8,108 bases of DNA, taken from positions 1 through 8,108 of the forward strand of contig JABUUX010000270.1 in NCBI GenBank assembly GCA_021442965.1, written 5' to 3'. The stretch is from Treponema sp. Its GTDB lineage: Bacteria > Spirochaetota > Spirochaetia > Treponematales > Treponemataceae. Both the position numbers and the translations under genes were made by a program. The notes below the pieces were generated by a model. It searched no databases, was not told the DNA's origin, and saw only the letters and a list, made by a program, of their open reading frames with translations. This document shows, piece by piece, positions 1 to 5,932 of the stretch; position 1 is the stretch's first letter, and each line of letters opens with the position of its first letter.

Positions 1-55
1 GAACTGCTGTTGTCGGGATGAAAACCCGATGTCCTAACCACTAGACGAAGGAGAC
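1..55 (-). tRNA. tRNA-Glu (anticodon UUC), 3' part cut off by the window edge
   Basis: Read on the minus strand from 55, the sequence folds as tRNA-Glu. It has an acceptor 5' strand GTCTCCT, a D arm starting GTCTAGTGGTTAGGAC, and an anticodon stem TCGGG/CCCGA around the loop TTTTCAT, which places anticodon TTC. The variable region is CAAC, followed by the T-stem strand AGCAG and the start of the T loop (TTC). The remaining 20 or so bases (T loop, T stem, acceptor 3' strand) lie beyond position 1. It decodes glutamate codons GAA and GAG. It has its own promoter at 84-112. Confidence 0.95.
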
Positions 56-83
56 ATACAATCATTACTGACTGACAAAAAGA

Positions 84-112
84 AATATATCAAAATTAAT
101 AACTTTGGTCAA
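84..112 (-). promoter_or_regulatory. Sigma70-type promoter of tRNA-Glu
   Basis: On the minus strand a -35 box TTGACC (107-112) and a -10 box TATATT (84-89) are separated by exactly 17 bases. The expected transcription start is near 76-78, about 21 bases before the mature tRNA 5' end at 55, which fits a short leader removed by RNase P. The promoter sits directly after the stop codon of the synthetase-TPR gene. Confidence 0.75.
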
Positions 113-139
113 TAGAAAAACAATAAAATATTAATTTTT

Positions 140-1396
140 TTACATACCCATTCCAAGTTTTTTTACAAGTTTTTCTCTTAATCCCTGGATTTCTTTTTCT
201 TCTATGCCTAACTTTATAGCAGCAGTTAAGTCTGACATAGACTTTTCATATTCCTTGTTTTCAAAATAACACAATGCTCTCCTGTAATGAGTATGTGCCT
301 GAAATTCATTTAATTCCAAACTTTGCGTAAAACATGATATAGCCTCATCAAAATTTTTCGTTATTGAAAGAACAATACCTTTGTAATAATAAGTCCTGAA
401 TGCTTTTGGGTCAAAATTAATACTCTTATTGAAATCATCCACAGCAAGCTCAAATTTATTCAAAGCAAAATAAGCCATCCCTCGATGTTTATGAATAACT
501 CCTAATACTGGATCTGGAGGAACTGGATTAGCCTCAATAATTTTAGAGTATATATTAACAGCTTCATCTAAATGACCTTCATTATGAGCATGAATAGCAC
601 TTAGTATCATTTCATCTATCGTTCCCTGAACAAAAGGAGTAACACGGGAAATATTTTCTTTCTTTTTTAATTCTGTACTATCCTCAGAAAAATTATCAGC
701 CAATGCATAAAAAGAATTTCTTCTTTCTGATACTTCTTTTTGAAGTTTATTTTGATAATCTCTGATTTCTTGAAAAGTAATATCAGCCAAACTCAAAGAA
801 GCATTTAAACTTGCTAATTTTCTTCTTAATGGAATATCAAGAGGAGTAAATTCTGTTTTATAAATAAGTTCATGCTCAACTTCGGCCCATGCATCTTGAA
901 GAATAGTACGAATTTGAATTTCACAAACAGCATCAGTTGGAAGAGGTTTTAATTTATCATAAATATCATTCAAAGGAGGTGTACATTCGTGAGGAATTCT
1001 CACAAGAACATGAACAGATTCATAACCAAATTCACTAAATTTTTTTTCAGCACCTTTATATTCAACTTCAACAACATCAAAAATTGATTTTATTTGTTCT
1101 ATAGCGATATTAATATCTTCAAGAAAAGCGCAAATAACACGAATTCCCATCATATCAGTAAGACAAACCAGTTCACTTGATACAGACGCCTCATCAGGTT
1201 TTAGTCTTAAGATTTTTTTATAATAACTGTTGAAAGATTTTACTCGCTTCTTAAATGTCGGACGAGAAGAAAGTTTTAATGCAACAGAAAGAACATTTGT
1301 AATATTAGATAGAATTTCTGTTAAATATGCGTTATATGATTCGTAAACTTGCTTAATCTGATTTTTTGAAGGCAAATCTTTATTTTCGTAATTCAT
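140..1396 (-). CDS. RelA/SpoT-type (p)ppGpp synthetase domain fused to C-terminal TPR repeats
   Basis: A 418-residue cytoplasmic protein. Residues about 20-220 form a RelA/SpoT nucleotidyltransferase domain, the fold that transfers pyrophosphate from ATP to GDP or GTP to make alarmones. Visible motifs are RVKS (51-54), the GIRV block after D81, GYESVH (124-129), and EIQIRT (159-164) followed by WAEVEHELIYK (170-180). I see no HD hydrolase domain and no TGS or ACT domain, so it is not a long Rel or SpoT. After a linker, residues about 262-400 form about four TPR-like helical pairs, suggesting a protein- or RNA-binding module. The fold is secure. Alarmone synthesis is inferred, and a tRNA-targeting toxSAS-like activity is an alternative. 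No antitoxin gene lies beside it. No clear Shine-Dalgarno precedes the start. The ATG at 1396 was chosen because an in-frame extension would run into the flaA terminator. Confidence 0.93.
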   Translation of the reverse strand: MNYENKDLPSKNQIKQVYESYNAYLTEILSNITNVLSVALKLSSRPTFKKRVKSFNSYYKKILRLKPDEASVSSELVCLTDMMGIRVICAFLEDINIAIEQIKSIFDVVEVEYKGAEKKFSEFGYESVHVLVRIPHECTPPLNDIYDKLKPLPTDAVCEIQIRTILQDAWAEVEHELIYKTEFTPLDIPLRRKLASLNASLSLADITFQEIRDYQNKLQKEVSERRNSFYALADNFSEDSTELKKKENISRVTPFVQGTIDEMILSAIHAHNEGHLDEAVNIYSKIIEANPVPPDPVLGVIHKHRGMAYFALNKFELAVDDFNKSINFDPKAFRTYYYKGIVLSITKNFDEAISCFTQSLELNEFQAHTHYRRALCYFENKEYEKSMSDLTAAIKLGIEEKEIQGLREKLVKKLGMGM

Positions 1397-1422
1397 AATT
1401 ATTTAAATTTTGTTTAACTTAT

Positions 1423-1428
1423 ATTATA
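1423..1428 (-). promoter_or_regulatory. Possible -10 element of the synthetase-TPR gene
   Basis: A perfect TATAAT on the minus strand directly abuts, and shares one base with, the T-run of the flaA terminator. Transcription would begin near 1416, giving a leader of about 20 bases. The -35 position (ACCTTC, inside the terminator stem) is a poor match to TTGACA, so this is a weak call. Read-through from flaA is the alternative source of transcript. Confidence 0.3.
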
Positions 1429-1453
1429 AAAAAAGCACCTTCATAGAAGGTGC
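1428..1453 (-). terminator. Intrinsic terminator of flaA
   Basis: A perfect 8-bp stem, GCACCTTC (1435-1442) with GAAGGTGC (1446-1453), has a 3-base loop. On the minus strand it is followed by seven T residues (1428-1434). It lies 43 bases after the flaA stop codon. On the plus strand it has five T residues after the stem, so it could work in both directions, although no plus-strand gene is present. Confidence 0.88.
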
Positions 1454-1459
1454 TTTTTA

Positions 1460-1494
1460 TCCAATTTAGAAAAACGAATGCTTCACTAATTGGA
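1460..1494. repeat. Inverted repeat in the flaA 3' untranslated region
   Basis: TCCAATT (1460-1466) and AATTGGA (1488-1494) are perfect 7-base inverted copies separated by 21 bases. Within the spacer there is a small GAA/TTC hairpin around GCA. In the flaA transcript this forms a stem starting just after the stop codon and ending just before the terminator. It may shield the 3' end of the message, but that is inference. Confidence 0.4.
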
Positions 1495-1495
1495 C

Positions 1496-2641
1496 TTATT
1501 TATCATTTGCTGCGTTACCGCTTGTTTTCTGAGCATTAGAATTTGAATCTTCGTTCAAACTTGATGTAAAATCATCTTCTGTTGACATCTTAACTTTTTC
1601 AAGGAAGCGGTCAACCTGCTTGTTTCCAAATTTCATCATTTCAGCATTCTGACGAGCAGCTTCTTTCTTTGTTACAATTCCCCAAAGATCTTCATCTGCT
1701 ATATCACGATCACTCTTAAGAATAGCCTTATCGTAAATAATTTTTACGTCTTTGAAGTATCCAATAAAATCTCCACCAATGTGAGCTGCATCACGTGTAA
1801 TCTGGAAACCTGTAAACTTAACAAATGGTGTACCGCGTGGATAAATTGGGTATACACGAATTTCTCGTGTGCGAATTTCAGAAATATACTGTGGGTTGTT
1901 CCAGCGGAGCTCTCTCCAACCATCAAAACCAAGATAACCCATGAAATAACGTCTTTCTATGCCATCATTATCTTTAAGCCAAACATAAAGTCCATGAGGA
2001 TAGTTCATACCAAGTGTTGTAACAGAAATAGCTTTAATAGTTCCAACGTTCTTAACAAGACCATATCCACCTTCAAACAAAGTTCCTTCGAAATCTCTGT
2101 TTACATTTTCATTTTCTTTATGAGCTGTGTTATATTCAGAAGTATCAGCATCTTTATCAAGTGGCTGACGTTTTCCATCTTCATCTAATTCACCAAGTTT
2201 TTCATAAGCTGGAATCTCGAATGGAGGAACAATTCTTGCGTTAGCATTTGAGTTCCACTCTGGGAAAACGATACGAACACCCATTACATTTTTTCCGTGG
2301 AATGGTACATCTGCTGTATCTTTTACAGGAGCAGCTACTACCTGTGAAAGGGCGATGCTAGTAACATTACGGGCTGATGTATTTAAATCAATTTCCCAAT
2401 CCGGGAGAGCAAGAGAAGTCTTCATAAGACCTTTCTGTTCTTTTGTAAATGTTGCCCCAGCGCTAACAGAAAAATCCATTACTGTTCTGCTGTTGTAAGA
2501 AACTCCTTCTACTCCATCTTCTCCCTCTTCTGTCTGATCAGCATCGAGGTAAGTAAAATCGATAAGAACTGCTTCTTCAGCAAAAGCAACGCCTGTAAAA
2601 AGCAGCAAACCTGCTGCAAGTAAACCTAAAGTCTTCTTCAT
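1496..2641 (-). CDS. flaA: FlaA, flagellar filament outer layer (sheath) protein
   Basis: A 381-residue secreted protein that forms the outer layer around the FlaB core of the spirochaete periplasmic flagellum. Residues 1-21 are a signal peptide: MKK, a hydrophobic stretch, then AFA before the predicted mature start at E22. FlaA hallmarks are VLIDF near the mature N terminus, VRIVFPEWNSNANARI, YGLVKNVG, GMNYPHGLYVWLKD, RRYFMGYLGFDGWREL and YFKDVKIIYDKA, then ADEDLWGI. These align closely with T. pallidum FlaA from memory. That protein is about 350 residues. The extra length here lies partly in an acidic, Asn-rich linker just before the YGLVKNVG block, and partly in a low-complexity C-terminal tail. 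An upstream in-frame ATG at 2767 was rejected: it overlaps the previous gene, lies upstream of the promoter and would bury the signal peptide. Promoter, ribosome binding site and terminator are all recognisable. Confidence 0.98.
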   Translation of the reverse strand: MKKTLGLLAAGLLLFTGVAFAEEAVLIDFTYLDADQTEEGEDGVEGVSYNSRTVMDFSVSAGATFTKEQKGLMKTSLALPDWEIDLNTSARNVTSIALSQVVAAPVKDTADVPFHGKNVMGVRIVFPEWNSNANARIVPPFEIPAYEKLGELDEDGKRQPLDKDADTSEYNTAHKENENVNRDFEGTLFEGGYGLVKNVGTIKAISVTTLGMNYPHGLYVWLKDNDGIERRYFMGYLGFDGWRELRWNNPQYISEIRTREIRVYPIYPRGTPFVKFTGFQITRDAAHIGGDFIGYFKDVKIIYDKAILKSDRDIADEDLWGIVTKKEAARQNAEMMKFGNKQVDRFLEKVKMSTEDDFTSSLNEDSNSNAQKTSGNAANDK

Positions 2642-2648
2642 TTTTGAA

Positions 2649-2655
2649 GCTCCTT
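2649..2655 (-). promoter_or_regulatory. Ribosome binding site of flaA
   Basis: AAGGAGC on the minus strand, with GGAG ending 8-9 bases before the ATG at 2641. This decides the flaA start in favour of 2641 over the upstream ATG at 2767. It is the clearest Shine-Dalgarno in the window; most neighbouring genes lack one. Confidence 0.85.
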
Positions 2656-2689
2656 TTTTTATATGCGATGTAGCCTTGTATATAAGACT

Positions 2690-2718
2690 ATTATCTAATA
2701 AGGGTGCTTTTTTGTCAA
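2690..2718 (-). promoter_or_regulatory. Near-consensus sigma70-type promoter of flaA
   Basis: A perfect -35 box TTGACA (2713-2718), 17-base spacer and -10 box GATAAT (2690-2695, five of six consensus bases). Transcription should begin near 2683, giving a 5' leader of about 42 bases. It starts 27 bases after the stop of the GerMN gene. I do not see a sigma28-type flagellar promoter (TAAA with GCCGATAA) here, so flaA appears to be driven by the housekeeping sigma factor at a high basal rate. Confidence 0.85.
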
Positions 2719-2744
2719 CTTTAAAGTAGTAAAAAAGCTCCTCC

Positions 2745-3215
2745 TTAGTATCCGTAATAAGCTGCATTTCCGTCTACAAATACTTCTACAAGAGTAATTG
2801 AAGGAAAATTATTCAAAATATTTTTTCGTAATAAATCTACTGATTCACGCATTGAAATATTCATATGATCATCACGATTAATCATTTCTTTTGAAAGATT
2901 TACATAAAGAATATTACCCTCACAAATACAATTTTTCAATTTAGTTCCAGTTGGAAATAAACTCTGAGTCCGTTCTGTTTGTGAGCCAAGCAGTAATTCA
3001 TTAATATAATACTCTACAGGATTTATATATTCATTTGAAAGTCTGCGACTTTCGACAATATACTTATTTTTTTCTACCGATGGGAAAACAAACGTTTTTT
3101 TTGTTCCGTTAATCCCAAGTAGAAAAAATAGAACTGAAATAATAATTGAGATAAAAAAAAATACTAAAAAAATAATATTTATTTTTTTACTTGTACGAGA
3201 ATTAAAAATAATCAT
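2745..3215 (-). CDS. Membrane-anchored GerMN-domain protein
   Basis: A 156-residue protein. Residues about 12-34 form one hydrophobic membrane segment preceded by R7, K10 and K11, so the rest should face the periplasm. Residues about 42-152 fit the GerMN (GerM/sporulation-associated) domain: a strand with FVFPS, a helix around PVEYYINELLLG, FPTGTKLKNC, then ILYVNLSKEM and a final VEVFVDG strand. GerMN domains occur in cell-wall-associated proteins, including outside spore formers; their biochemical activity is not established. The start codon overlaps the stop of the amidase gene in an ATGA arrangement (3212-3215), indicating translational coupling. An AAGG sequence lies upstream but too far (about 14 bases) to be a good ribosome binding site. 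The partner amidase suggests a role in peptidoglycan remodelling, which is inference from context. Confidence 0.85.
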   Translation of the reverse strand: MIIFNSRTSKKINIIFLVFFFISIIISVLFFLLGINGTKKTFVFPSVEKNKYIVESRRLSNEYINPVEYYINELLLGSQTERTQSLFPTGTKLKNCICEGNILYVNLSKEMINRDDHMNISMRESVDLLRKNILNNFPSITLVEVFVDGNAAYYGY

Positions 3216-4234
3216 TTTATCGATGTAAATCCTTTTGAACGTTCAAAATGTGTAATAAACGCAGATACTCCATTATATATTCCAAGAGAAGCTTTTTTCA
3301 AGTATTCCTCATTTGATAGGAGAGACGCTTCTTTAAAATTTGAAACAAACCCCAATTCAATGAGAACACTGGGCATATTTGAGTTCTTTACAACAAACCA
3401 TTCTTCAGCTTTCATTCCACGAGCAACAGACTCTTTCCCTATCTGAGTTTGAAGGCCATCCATAATAAATTTCGCTATCATTATGCTTTCAGTTGTATAC
3501 TCTTCTTCCATCATTGAGTTCAAAATGGGAAATAATGAAGCATCTTCTACAGTTTCTGATTTATCAATTACAGTCCGCCTGTAATCAGGGGTTAAATACC
3601 ATACTTCATAACCAGATGCATTTTTATTTAAAGAAGAATTCTGATGAATTGAAATAAACAAAGTCGCTTCACCCTTTCCTACTACCACAGAATTAGCGAT
3701 ATCCGTTCTTTGTTCTAAGCTTAAAAACTTATCAGTATTTCTTGTCATGATAACTTTTTTATCAGGATATGAAGTTTTTAATCTCTCATAAAGAAGAAGC
3801 CCGACTTTTAAGTTAATATCTTTTTCTACACAAGTAAATTTTTTGCCACTTTCATTAAAAGACTTACTCGCTCCAGGATCTTTTCCTCCGTGTCCAGGGT
3901 CAATTACTATAGCACCAACTTTAAAAGGAATTGATAAATCTTCCTTATCAAAAAAGTTTTCAGCAGAATTCAAGAAATCTTGACTTACAGTAATCTGATT
4001 TTTCTCAATAAGCGGTGCATCTGTAACATAAAATAAAGATCCGTCAAAAAGTATAATTGGATTATCAATCTTGAATGACACAAAATGTCCATTTTTTTCC
4101 AACATTCCGCTTTCACTAAGACTGTCGTAATATACAGACATACCCAATTCTTTAGACTTTTCTATTAAAGAAATTGCAAAAAGATTTGAAAAAAATATGC
4201 TAAAAAAAATCAAACCAGTTATTTTTTTACTCAT
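3212..4234 (-). CDS. Secreted zinc-dependent N-acetylmuramoyl-L-alanine amidase (Amidase_3 family)
   Basis: A 340-residue enzyme that cuts the amide bond between N-acetylmuramic acid and L-alanine in peptidoglycan. Residues 1-20 look like a signal peptide ending NLFA. Residues about 25-95 form a beta-rich N-terminal region resembling the copper-amine-oxidase-type N-terminal domain seen in some wall enzymes; that assignment is tentative. Residues about 107-330 are the Amidase_3 catalytic domain. DPGHGGKDPGA gives zinc ligand H115, CVEKDINL gives E137, FISIHQNSS gives H197, and VLIELGFVSN gives the catalytic E293. All key residues are present. The domain is fairly long, with an insertion around 215-250 before the helix carrying the C-terminal half. 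The gene overlaps the ATP-grasp gene by 8 bases. AAGGGG (4241-4246) lies 6 bases before the ATG and serves as a modest ribosome binding site. It may act in cell separation or in opening the wall near flagella. Confidence 0.95.
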   Translation of the reverse strand: MSKKITGLIFFSIFFSNLFAISLIEKSKELGMSVYYDSLSESGMLEKNGHFVSFKIDNPIILFDGSLFYVTDAPLIEKNQITVSQDFLNSAENFFDKEDLSIPFKVGAIVIDPGHGGKDPGASKSFNESGKKFTCVEKDINLKVGLLLYERLKTSYPDKKVIMTRNTDKFLSLEQRTDIANSVVVGKGEATLFISIHQNSSLNKNASGYEVWYLTPDYRRTVIDKSETVEDASLFPILNSMMEEEYTTESIMIAKFIMDGLQTQIGKESVARGMKAEEWFVVKNSNMPSVLIELGFVSNFKEASLLSNEEYLKKASLGIYNGVSAFITHFERSKGFTSIK

Positions 4235-5813
4235 TTACAACCCCTTTACTTTCTAAATAATAAACCGCTCCTTGAAGTCCACCTCGTAAAAGAGAAATAT
4301 AAAAATCTTTTATCATAACCTCTTTATGAGATGGAAACATTTTATCCAATTCTTTAAGAATTCCATTAATTCCCATATAAGACCAGTCTTTTTGAACCAT
4401 TAAGTCAGACTTTATAATAGTTTCTGGGATAGTATTTATAAATTTTTCATTTGGCTTAATAACACCATCAAGATGCATTAGTGTATTTATATCCAATTTG
4501 AAAGCCGATGGAGGAAAATCTTTCTCATCTATTTCTTCATGTTTATTTAAAAAGAAATCTGTTTCAGGCGTATTAGGTTTTAATTTTATAAACACACCTG
4601 AAACAGATTTTTCTGCATTTGAAATTGCTTTATCTTTTGTATCAGATACTGAAATCATATTTCCACATTTTTGCACATTATTTCGTGGGAAATCTACTTT
4701 TCCTCCGATACATACAGTAGAACGTGGAAGGATATCACAATCTGTTTTTGGAACATAAATACTTTCAACAACACCAGGAATAGATATCCATGCTCTTTCG
4801 GCACTAACTTTATGACTTTTCACTTCAAACAGTTCATAAGGTTTTTCATATTTAGTACAAGATTCAGTTGGAACATAATTTACAGGTATTCTTCTTTCTA
4901 TTAACTCCTTCGGTTCGATTCCACATGCTATGTAAAGAGCCTGTTCTGTCAAGTTTAACCCAGAAGAATAAGGATATGTCCAACCAGACATATAACCTCC
5001 AGAAAGTCTTCCTGCAATCTCCCCTATCATTGCACCATTTTTTGTATATTTTATATCAGCTTTTGCAGCACCACAAGAAAGTCCTAAAGCCTTTACTCCC
5101 AAAGCAAATACTGAAATTAATTCATCATGAATTGTTTCCGGAAGTTCAACCGGCATAGTATGACCTACTTCAATAAAATAGGGAGGATATTTTATATGGC
5201 GTTCTGCAAATCCTGTTACTGTTAATGTCCCATTATATACTAAGGCATCTATGGAATATTCCGGTCCCTCCATATATTCTTCCACAATTGCAGTTCGAGT
5301 TCTTGAATTATTTATAGCATCTTCAATAGCTGGAATATATTCTTTTTCAGACCTGACCATACGACATCCACGCCCCCCCATATTATCACAAGGTTTTACA
5401 ACAAAAGGATAATCAAAATCAGGCCATATTATATTATTCTCGCTCACTTTTATAAAATTAGGAGATGGTACATTATTTTTTGCAAAACAATTTCTCATAA
5501 GAAATTTGTTACTGGCATTCATTGCGGCTTCATAAGAATGTGCAGGAAGATTAAGTGCATGAGCAATATAACTAACACTAGCAGAAAAATCTGTTCCTGC
5601 AGTAAAAACAGCTTTCAAGTCTGAAATAGTTCTTGCATATTCAAGAATTTCTTCTTTAGCCTTCAAATCAATTTTTTTAAATACATCTGCATCTTTAACA
5701 CATACGGCATTTTCATCAGCATCAACCACAAAAACCTTAAAACCTGTTTTCTTTGCAGTTGTTATAGCAGGACCTTGCATTAGTCCAGCACCTAAAATCA
5801 AAACAGAGTCCAT
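4227..5813 (-). CDS. ATP-grasp carboxylate-amine ligase-like protein, substrate unknown
   Basis: A 528-residue cytoplasmic protein. Residues 1-110 are a pre-ATP-grasp Rossmann-like domain opening with VLILGAGLMQGPA and containing VVDADENA. Residues about 111-305 are an ATP-grasp fold: FVVKP with K140, glycine-rich loop DNMGGRG (143-149), VEEYMEGPEYSIDAL with E178/E179, KADI with D253, and GEIAGRLSGG with the metal-binding E265. This is the architecture of carbamoyl-phosphate-synthase-like and PurK/biotin-carboxylase-like enzymes, which activate a carboxylate as an acyl phosphate. Residues about 340-415 resemble the small C-terminal lobe seen in such enzymes (GVVESIYV, GGKVDFPRNN). The last 110 residues match nothing I recognise. 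The family is sure, the substrate is not. It is the first gene of an operon with a wall amidase, so a cell-envelope metabolite is a reasonable guess. No Shine-Dalgarno precedes the ATG, but the start puts the GAG motif at the expected N-terminal position. Confidence 0.9.
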   Translation of the reverse strand: MDSVLILGAGLMQGPAITTAKKTGFKVFVVDADENAVCVKDADVFKKIDLKAKEEILEYARTISDLKAVFTAGTDFSASVSYIAHALNLPAHSYEAAMNASNKFLMRNCFAKNNVPSPNFIKVSENNIIWPDFDYPFVVKPCDNMGGRGCRMVRSEKEYIPAIEDAINNSRTRTAIVEEYMEGPEYSIDALVYNGTLTVTGFAERHIKYPPYFIEVGHTMPVELPETIHDELISVFALGVKALGLSCGAAKADIKYTKNGAMIGEIAGRLSGGYMSGWTYPYSSGLNLTEQALYIACGIEPKELIERRIPVNYVPTESCTKYEKPYELFEVKSHKVSAERAWISIPGVVESIYVPKTDCDILPRSTVCIGGKVDFPRNNVQKCGNMISVSDTKDKAISNAEKSVSGVFIKLKPNTPETDFFLNKHEEIDEKDFPPSAFKLDINTLMHLDGVIKPNEKFINTIPETIIKSDLMVQKDWSYMGINGILKELDKMFPSHKEVMIKDFYISLLRGGLQGAVYYLESKGVVNE

Positions 5814-5874
5814 AATTTATTTATCGGAAATATTGAAAATGATTTGAAGATTTTTATTATCTTTTAAAGAATAA

Positions 5875-5914
5875 GGCCATCCTTTATCAGTTTTTTTTCT
5901 GTTATAGGACAGCC
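5875..5914 (-). terminator. Long imperfect hairpin after sulP, possible weak terminator
   Basis: Two 16-base arms (5875-5890 and 5899-5914) flank an 8-base loop of identical residues (A8 on the minus strand). Allowing G-U pairs, 14 of 16 positions pair, with two A-A mismatches. It begins 18 bases after the sulP stop codon on the minus strand. The tract after the stem, TTATTCTTT, is only moderately T-rich, so termination may be inefficient. The -10 box of the next operon (5901-5906) lies inside one arm, so the element could instead be a regulatory palindrome. Confidence 0.45.
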
Positions 5915-5929
5915 ACTTTGTATCGTCAA
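5901..5929 (-). promoter_or_regulatory. Sigma70-type promoter of the ATP-grasp/amidase/GerMN operon
   Basis: A -35 box TTGACG (5924-5929), 17-base spacer and -10 box TATAAC (5901-5906), each matching consensus at five of six bases. The -35 box starts 3 bases after the sulP stop codon. Transcription would begin near 5894, leaving a leader of about 80 bases before the ATG at 5813. The -10 box is embedded in the hairpin at 5875-5914. Confidence 0.75.
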
Positions 5930-5932
5930 TGA

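Noticed and set aside
56..142. Intrinsic terminator after the synthetase-TPR gene
   Set aside because: The sequence is AT-rich without a GC stem; the region is better explained as the tRNA-Glu promoter.
1781..2188. 135-codon plus-strand open frame opposite flaA
   Set aside because: It is antisense to a well-supported gene, lacks a ribosome binding site, and its Cys/Ile/Phe/Ser-rich composition is typical of a reverse-frame shadow.
2696..2745. Terminator between the GerMN gene and flaA
   Set aside because: There are T-runs on the minus strand but no stem of useful length; the only symmetry is a short ACTTTAAAGT palindrome.
1496..2767. Longer FlaA frame starting at the ATG at 2767
   Set aside because: It overlaps the end of the GerMN gene, starts upstream of the flaA promoter, and would place 42 residues before a textbook signal peptide. 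The strong ribosome binding site at 2649-2655 supports the start at 2641.
4498..5158. Three overlapping plus-strand open frames opposite the ATP-grasp gene
   Set aside because: All are antisense to conserved ATP-grasp sequence, overlap one another in different frames and show no family features.
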